Source: Acidipropionibacterium jensenii DSM 20535
GTDB lineage: Bacteria > Actinomycetota > Actinomycetes > Propionibacteriales > Propionibacteriaceae
DNA length: 64,000 nt
NCBI RefSeq assembly: GCF_000425285.1
Contig: NZ_AUDD01000015.1
Span: forward strand, 1 to 64,000
Direction: 5' to 3'
Shown in pieces: positions 59,551-64,000 of the stretch; positions within the stretch are counted from its first letter, which is position 1, and each line of letters begins with the position of its first letter. A program made the translations under genes and the position numbers. The notes beneath the pieces are model-generated. The model made no database searches. It was not told the DNA's origin and saw only the letters and a program-made list of their open reading frames with translations.

Positions 59551-61056
59551 CTACTGGATCGCCGAGGTGAGGCGCATCACCGACTCGGTGTACCGCCTGG
59601 CCACCGAGCGGTCGGACCACCGCTCGGGATCCAGCACGCTGCTGCGGGACGCGTAGTCGGCGATGACGTCGCGCAGCTGTTCGACGATGTCACCGCCGTA
59701 GGCCAGCAGGCTGATCTCGTAGTTGAGGCCGAAGGAGCGCATGTCCAGGTTCGAGGACCCCATCACGGCGATCTCGTCGTCGACCAGGAAGCTCTTGGTG
59801 TGCAGCACCTCGGGGGCCGGGTAGCGGTAGATCCTCACCCCGGCGTCCAGCAGGGCCTGGTAGTAGGAGGACTGGGCCCGGTCGACCATGAACTGGTCGG
59901 CGACCTCGCTGACGTACAGCTCGACCGACACCCCGCGCAGGGCTGCCGTGGTGACCGCCGCCAGCAGGGACTCGTCGGGCACGAAGTAGGGGCTGACCAT
60001 CGCCAGACGGTGCTTGGCCAGATACATCAGGGAGGCGAAGGTGCGCAGATTGGGATCGGTCCGGAAGCCGGGTCCCGAGGGGATCAGCTGCACGGCGTTG
60101 ACATTGCCGCCGACCGCCCGGCGGGGGCCGTGGCGGGTCGGCAGCAGGTGGGCGTCGGCGTCCGGATCGCCCAGTCCGCGGTAGGCGTGCATGTCGACGA
60201 TCTCGCCGGACTCGGTGTACCAGTCGACGATGAAGATCGCCTCCAGGGAGGAGACGATCTCGCCGGTGAGCTCGATCGTGATGTCGACCCAGCGTCTGCC
60301 CAATCGGGCATTCCTGGCCGATCCGTAGGGAGCCTCGATGAGATTCTGGGACCCCATCGCGGCCACCCGGCCGTCGACGATGAGAAGCTTGCGGTGGTTG
60401 CGCAGGTCGATCCGTCGCACCTTCCCCTGGAGGGGGAGGAAGGGCAGCATCAGGTACCACTCGATGCCGGCTGCGGTCATGTCCCTGAGGAGCTGGTGGA
60501 AGCCGGGGTACTTGCGCGACCCGATGTGGTCGAGCAGCACCCGCACCTTGACACCGCGCTTGACGGCGTCTGCCAGTGCCTCGAAGAAGGGCCGGGTGGT
60601 GTCGTCACGGGCCATGATGTAGATCTCGACGTCGACCGCCTCCTGGGCGGTCTCGACGAGTCGGGTCATCCGCTCGATGCTCTCCTCGTAGTCCATCGTG
60701 ACGCCGTGGTTGACGCCGGTGACCATCGGCAGCGAGGTCAGGGACCGGGACAGTTCGATGATGTCGGCCAGCCCCTGCGGCAGGGTGACCGACTCCGGAG
60801 AGTTCGGGACGCCGTCGGTGCCGTTCTTGAGCAGGAGATTCGCCTCGGCCTGGATGCGCGCCCGGCGTCCGTTGACGAAGGGACTGCCGAACATCAGGAA
60901 CAGCGGGACGCCGACGACCGGCAGGAAGAGGATCAGCAGCAGCCAGGCCGTCGACGAGGAGGGCCGGCGATTCTCGGGCACCACACCGATCGCGAAGACC
61001 TTGATGAGGTACTCGATGACCACGAAGACACTCGTACCCCGCAGGAATCGTTTCAT
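59551..61056 (-). CDS. cls: Cardiolipin synthase
   Basis: 501-aa membrane phospholipase-D-type enzyme that joins phosphatidylglycerol units. Two N-terminal membrane helices (YLIKVFAIGVVPENRRPSSS then AWLLLILFLPVVGVPLFLMF) precede two HKD motifs: His221 in NHRKLLIVDGRVAAMGSQN and His419 in HTKSFLVDDEIAVMGSSN. ATG at 61056 is followed by basic residues. Complete and typical in length. Convergent with the MFS gene. Confidence 0.94.
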   Translation of the reverse strand: MKRFLRGTSVFVVIEYLIKVFAIGVVPENRRPSSSTAWLLLILFLPVVGVPLFLMFGSPFVNGRRARIQAEANLLLKNGTDGVPNSPESVTLPQGLADIIELSRSLTSLPMVTGVNHGVTMDYEESIERMTRLVETAQEAVDVEIYIMARDDTTRPFFEALADAVKRGVKVRVLLDHIGSRKYPGFHQLLRDMTAAGIEWYLMLPFLPLQGKVRRIDLRNHRKLLIVDGRVAAMGSQNLIEAPYGSARNARLGRRWVDITIELTGEIVSSLEAIFIVDWYTESGEIVDMHAYRGLGDPDADAHLLPTRHGPRRAVGGNVNAVQLIPSGPGFRTDPNLRTFASLMYLAKHRLAMVSPYFVPDESLLAAVTTAALRGVSVELYVSEVADQFMVDRAQSSYYQALLDAGVRIYRYPAPEVLHTKSFLVDDEIAVMGSSNLDMRSFGLNYEISLLAYGGDIVEQLRDVIADYASRSSVLDPERWSDRSVARRYTESVMRLTSAIQ

Positions 61057-61215
61057 CTGCTGCGTGCTCCTTCGGGTTGAACACCGCCGCCGATCGGCAG
61101 CCGGCCGAGGTTGGCGCCAGTGTAGAGGGTGCCGCTGCCGTCCGGTGCGGCAAACCCGGCCTGGAGGTGCGGTGGACCGTGCCCGCGGGGAGGGTCATGT
61201 CACTGTGGCAGGGAA

Positions 61216-61227
61216 ATGACCTGTCAT
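61216..61227. promoter_or_regulatory. Palindrome before the oxidoreductase gene
   Basis: ATGAC-CT-GTCAT, a 12-bp inverted repeat overlapping a CATATA box, 64 bp before the ATG at 61292. A possible operator; nothing else is seen in 61057-61291. Confidence 0.4.
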
Positions 61228-61291
61228 ATAGCGTGGGTGGGCACGTGGGCGGTGTGCCCACCGGTCTGCACGAGTTCAAAGGAGACTCCGC

Positions 61292-62323
61292 ATGCGTATC
61301 GGACTTGTTGGATACGGGGTGGGCGGCCACCTGTTCCACCTTCCCTACATCCAGGCTGCCAAGGAGTGGGAGATCGTCGGCGTGGTGACGCGCAATCCCG
61401 CGCGGCGCGAGGTGCTGGCCGGCGAGGCGCCGGGGGTGCCCGCCTTCGACTCGATGGACGATCTGATCGACGCCGGGGTCGACGCCGTCACCATCACCAC
61501 TCCTCCCCAGACCCGCCGCGAACTGGTCCTCCATGCTCTGGAGCGCGGCGTCAACGTGGTCGCCGACAAGCCCTTCGCCCCGAACCTGGCCGGCGCGAAG
61601 GAGCTCGCCGAGGCGGCGGCCGCCGCCGGCAAGGTGCTGTGCGTCTTCCAGAACAGGCGGTACGACACCGATCTGATCACCCTTCAGGGTGTCCTGGCCT
61701 CCGGGGACCTCGGGGCACCGTGGCGCTCCCGGATCGTCTTCGACCTCGACGAGCCCGGCGGACTGGAGGTCGGCCCCGAGCACGGCCTGCTGCGCGATCT
61801 CGGCGCCCATGTCGTCGACCAGGCGATCCGGCTGTTCGGTCCGGTGGCACGGGTCGACGGACATCTGGACTGGGTGGACACCCCCGACGGGCGCGTCGAC
61901 GTCGGCTTCTCGCTGGGCCTTCACCACGCGTCCGGGGTGTTCAGCGACGTGTCGGCCTCCAAACTGTGCCGCCGGACCGCCAAGGAGTTCACCGTCTACG
62001 GCGCCAAGGGCTACTACGAGTCCCACATGAGCGACCGCCAGACCGACCAGCTCACGTCGGGCCTGCGTCCGGCAACCGCCCCGAAGGGGGTCTGGGGGGT
62101 GGAGGAGCCCGATCGCTGGGGGACCCTGGTCACCGCCGACGGCGCCCATCAGGTGCCCTCGGCGGCCGGCGAGTACGCCGACTTCTACCGGCAGTTCCAC
62201 GCGGCGGTGGCCGACGGGGCGCAGCCCCCGGTGCTGCTGCCGGAGGTGCTGCACACCATCGCCGTGCTGGACGCCGCCAGGCTCAGCGACGCGCAGGGCA
62301 GGTCCGTGGTCCCCGAGGCATGA
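61292..62323 (+). CDS. Gfo/Idh/MocA-family oxidoreductase
   Basis: 343-aa NAD(P)-dependent sugar-type dehydrogenase. Rossmann start RIGLVGYGVGGHLFHLPYIQ, ADKPFAPNLAGAKELAEAA with the catalytic-type Lys, QNRRYDTDLITLQ, and LLRDLGAHVVDQAIRLFG with the Asp/His pair. ATG 61292 has AAAGGAG upstream. It resembles YdgJ/YvaA-type scyllo-inositol dehydrogenases more than IolG, so a role in scyllo-inositol use is possible but it is 15 kb from the iol block. Confidence 0.9.
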   Translation: MRIGLVGYGVGGHLFHLPYIQAAKEWEIVGVVTRNPARREVLAGEAPGVPAFDSMDDLIDAGVDAVTITTPPQTRRELVLHALERGVNVVADKPFAPNLAGAKELAEAAAAAGKVLCVFQNRRYDTDLITLQGVLASGDLGAPWRSRIVFDLDEPGGLEVGPEHGLLRDLGAHVVDQAIRLFGPVARVDGHLDWVDTPDGRVDVGFSLGLHHASGVFSDVSASKLCRRTAKEFTVYGAKGYYESHMSDRQTDQLTSGLRPATAPKGVWGVEEPDRWGTLVTADGAHQVPSAAGEYADFYRQFHAAVADGAQPPVLLPEVLHTIAVLDAARLSDAQGRSVVPEA

Positions 62324-62384
62324 TGTCTCGGACAGGGGCCCGATGCGCTTGATGCGGGGCCGAACGCGGGTAACATGCAACCAA

Positions 62385-62729
62385 ATGGTTGTAGAAAGTG
62401 AGTTGAGCGAGGCTCAGACCGATCGCCTGTTCCACGCCCTGTCGGCGTCGACCAGGCGTGACATCCTGCGCCGGACGATGACCAGGGAGGTCAGCGTCTC
62501 GGAGCTGTCGGGCTCGTACCGGATGTCCTTCGCGGCGGTCCAGAAGCATGTGGCCGTCCTGGAGGAGGCCGGGCTCATCGCCAAGAGAACGTCGGGTCGA
62601 ACCCGTCTGGTCCGCGCCGATCCCCGCAGGATCGCCCAGGTGCGGGCACTTCTGGAGCAGTACGAGGAGTTGTGGAGGGGGCGCGTCGACAGACTCGACG
62701 CCCTCCTCGCAGACCCCGCCACCGACTGA
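62385..62729 (+). CDS. ArsR-family regulator (SRPBCC partner)
   Basis: 114-aa winged-helix protein (LFHALSASTRRDILRRTM, recognition helix SFAAVQKHVAVLEEAGLI) of the metal-independent ArsR type usually encoded with an AHSA1 protein. ATG 62385 follows TAACAT (62371-62376) by 8 nt, a leaderless layout; the frame is open to 62343. Probably autoregulates and controls the SRPBCC gene 57 nt downstream. Confidence 0.9.
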   Translation: MVVESELSEAQTDRLFHALSASTRRDILRRTMTREVSVSELSGSYRMSFAAVQKHVAVLEEAGLIAKRTSGRTRLVRADPRRIAQVRALLEQYEELWRGRVDRLDALLADPATD

Positions 62730-62786
62730 GCCGATTTCCAGCGTCCCCGCGCATCCCTGCATCGCAGACTCTTCAAGGAGCCGAAC

Positions 62787-63767
62787 ATGCCCGTCACCGA
62801 CATCGTCGCCGACGAGACGAACCTCACCCTCACCGTCACCGCCGACTTCCCCCATCCCGTCCACCGGGTGTGGCAGGCCTACGCCGATCCGCGCCAGTTG
62901 GAGCGGTTCTGGGGTCCGCCGACCTACCCCGCCACCTTCACCGAGTGGGACCACCGGGTCGGCGGCCGCGCCCTCTACCACATGACCGGCCCCCGCGGGG
63001 ACAGGTCATACGCCCGCTGGGACTTCCTGGAGATCGACCCGGAGCGCCGCTTCGAGGTGACCGACTCCTTCGCCGATGAGCACGGCACCCCGGTCCCCGG
63101 GATGCCCGCCATGCGGATGACCTTCGTCTTCGAGCCGACCGAGGAGGGCACCCGGATGACCTGCACCTCGGTCCTCGGATCCCTGGAGGGTCTGCGCAAG
63201 GTGATCGAGATGGGCGTCATCGAGGGCACCAGGCTCGCGATGGGTCAGATCGACGCCGTCCTGGCCGGCCTGCGCCAGTGGTTCAGGGGCCAGGGCACCC
63301 GGCTCGAGCTCCTCACCGACACCCTGGTGCGCATCACCCGGGCCGTCGACGTCCCGAGAGGGCTCGTCTGGCGGGCCCACAACGACCCGGAGTTGATGAC
63401 GCAGTGGATGCTCGGGCCCGATGGCTGGTCCATGACCACCTGCCAGGTGGCCACCGAGGTCGGTCAGGGATACCGCTTCGGCTGGACCCCGGGTCCCGGG
63501 GTGGAGGGCCAGCCCTTCGGCTTCGAGGGGGAGCTGCTGCTGAGCGATGAGCCGTTGCGGGCAGTCACCTCCGAACGGATGACCGGGACCGATGGCCCCA
63601 CCACCGTCAATGACCTCACTCTCGCCGAGGAGGACGGCGTCACCGTCATCACCACAGTCATCGAGTACCCCGACGCCGTCACCAGGGACATGATCCTGGG
63701 CACCGGGATGGTCGATGGCATGGAGGCCTGCTACGCCCGGATGGAGACGCTGCTGGCAGCCACTTGA
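62787..63767 (+). CDS. Tandem SRPBCC (AHSA1-type) protein
   Basis: 326 aa containing two lipid/ligand-binding SRPBCC folds, about residues 8-155 (FPHPVHRVWQAYADPRQLER) and 170-326 (VPRGLVWRAHNDPELMTQWM). Both halves are closely similar in layout, so it arose by duplication or fusion; single-domain forms are commoner. ATG 62787 has an AAGGAG site. Ligand unknown. Forms a unit with the ArsR gene. Confidence 0.88.
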   Translation: MPVTDIVADETNLTLTVTADFPHPVHRVWQAYADPRQLERFWGPPTYPATFTEWDHRVGGRALYHMTGPRGDRSYARWDFLEIDPERRFEVTDSFADEHGTPVPGMPAMRMTFVFEPTEEGTRMTCTSVLGSLEGLRKVIEMGVIEGTRLAMGQIDAVLAGLRQWFRGQGTRLELLTDTLVRITRAVDVPRGLVWRAHNDPELMTQWMLGPDGWSMTTCQVATEVGQGYRFGWTPGPGVEGQPFGFEGELLLSDEPLRAVTSERMTGTDGPTTVNDLTLAEEDGVTVITTVIEYPDAVTRDMILGTGMVDGMEACYARMETLLAAT

Positions 63768-63819
63768 GACGCGCCACAGCGGTGGTAGCCTCCGCGCAAT
63801 ACCCACAGCGTTCTCGATC

Positions 63820-63839
63820 TCCGGACACACCGCGCGGCG
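63820..63839. repeat. 20-bp direct repeat, copy 1
   Basis: TCCGGACACACCGCGCGGCG, identical to 63929-63948, where it encodes the SGHTARR start of the last gene. This copy lies in the non-coding lead region. Confidence 0.85.
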
Positions 63840-63907
63840 AACCGTTGCGAGTCGGCTCTCGGGCCGGTTCCGCCCTGACGACGTTGCAGTCGGCGCCCGG
63901 TGGAGGC

Positions 63908-64000
63908 ATGAGTGACATGACCGACATATCCGGACACACCGCGCGGCGTCAGCTGCTCGCCAACGATCTCGCCGTCATCGTGACCACCATCATCTGCGCG
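63908..64000 (+). CDS. Partial gene at window end
   Basis: Starts MSDMTDISGHTARRQLLAND and reaches a hydrophobic segment LAVIVTTIICA when the window ends, 31 residues in. GGAGG precedes ATG 63908. Probably a membrane protein; family not recognisable. Its codons 8-14 are the second copy of a 20-bp direct repeat. Confidence 0.6.
   Translation, partial: MSDMTDISGHTARRQLLANDLAVIVTTIICA
63929..63948. repeat. 20-bp direct repeat, copy 2
   Basis: Exact copy of 63820-63839, 109 bp downstream, inside the 5' end of the partial gene. Confidence 0.85.

Noticed and set aside
1-64000. CRISPR array, rRNA genes, IS elements, restriction or toxin systems
   Set aside because: I looked for regularly spaced repeats, rRNA conserved segments, transposase motifs and defence domains and found none.

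Overview
The window is 64 kb of high-GC DNA from an actinobacterium. A propionibacterium-type organism (Propionibacteriaceae, for example Acidipropionibacterium or Propionibacterium) is the best inference. The reasons are the anaerobic cobalamin genes with CbiE-CbiG-CbiH and CbiX-precorrin-2 dehydrogenase fusions, the actinobacterial XPB helicase pair, a CspA/DUF3027 pair, SepX/GlpR, a mycobacterial-type SerC, and many genes that appear to be transcribed without a leader (TANNNT box 6-8 nt before a GTG or ATG). I see no rRNA, CRISPR array, transposase or prophage. There are two tRNA genes.

Layout. 0.1-2.0 kb: NarL-type two-component system, then a pair of 66-bp palindromic repeats. 2.25-10.9 kb: cobalamin operon (cbiB, cbiP, a cobalamin riboswitch, cbiL, cbiF, the cbiEGH fusion and the cbiX-cysG fusion), almost every gene overlapping the next by 4 nt. 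11-15 kb: an unknown gene, a CPBP protease-like membrane protein, and an IolE-like sugar isomerase with a LacI regulator and a perfect 16-bp operator. 15.1-27 kb: two degenerate or frameshifted paralogous VWA lipoprotein genes in the same orientation. They flank the XPB helicase pair, nagB, a FetB-like permease, a cold-shock protein and a DUF3027 protein. 27.0-35.6 kb: a pair of 78-bp repeats, purine permease, a secreted propeller protein with a 30-aa membrane peptide gene before it, serC, nagA, a DtxR regulator, a methyltransferase and a thioredoxin. 35.7-46.7 kb: myo-inositol catabolism (transaldolase diverging from iolC, aldolase, iolB, iolD; then a LacI regulator, a 62-aa protein, an inositol-type MFS transporter and iolG). 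46.8-54.4 kb: tRNA-Arg, UDP-glucose pyrophosphorylase, mscL, a SAF protein, an FmdB zinc ribbon, 5-FTHF cyclo-ligase, moeA, rimJ, sepX, tRNA-Ala. 54.6-64 kb: frameshifted AI-2E-family and EamA transporter genes, a papain-like peptidase, ArsR/MFS metal efflux, cardiolipin synthase, an oxidoreductase, ArsR/SRPBCC, and a truncated gene at the edge.

How the genes work together. The cobalamin cluster makes the corrin ring by the cobalt-early route and is probably switched off by its own product through the riboswitch. The inositol block imports myo-inositol (IolT), oxidises it (IolG) and processes it through IolD, IolB, IolC and an aldolase. iolE and iolA are missing from the block; the IolE-like protein at 12.9 kb is a candidate replacement. 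A shared motif, ATTTG-N4-GACAAW, lies over the -35 boxes of both divergent promoters at 36.8-36.95 kb and upstream of the LacI gene at 42.4 kb, which suggests that this regulator controls the block and itself.

Four genes look broken by single-base frameshifts, each explained by loss of one base, and at least three of the sites lie in or near G/C runs. Sequencing undercalls must be excluded before they are called true pseudogenes.
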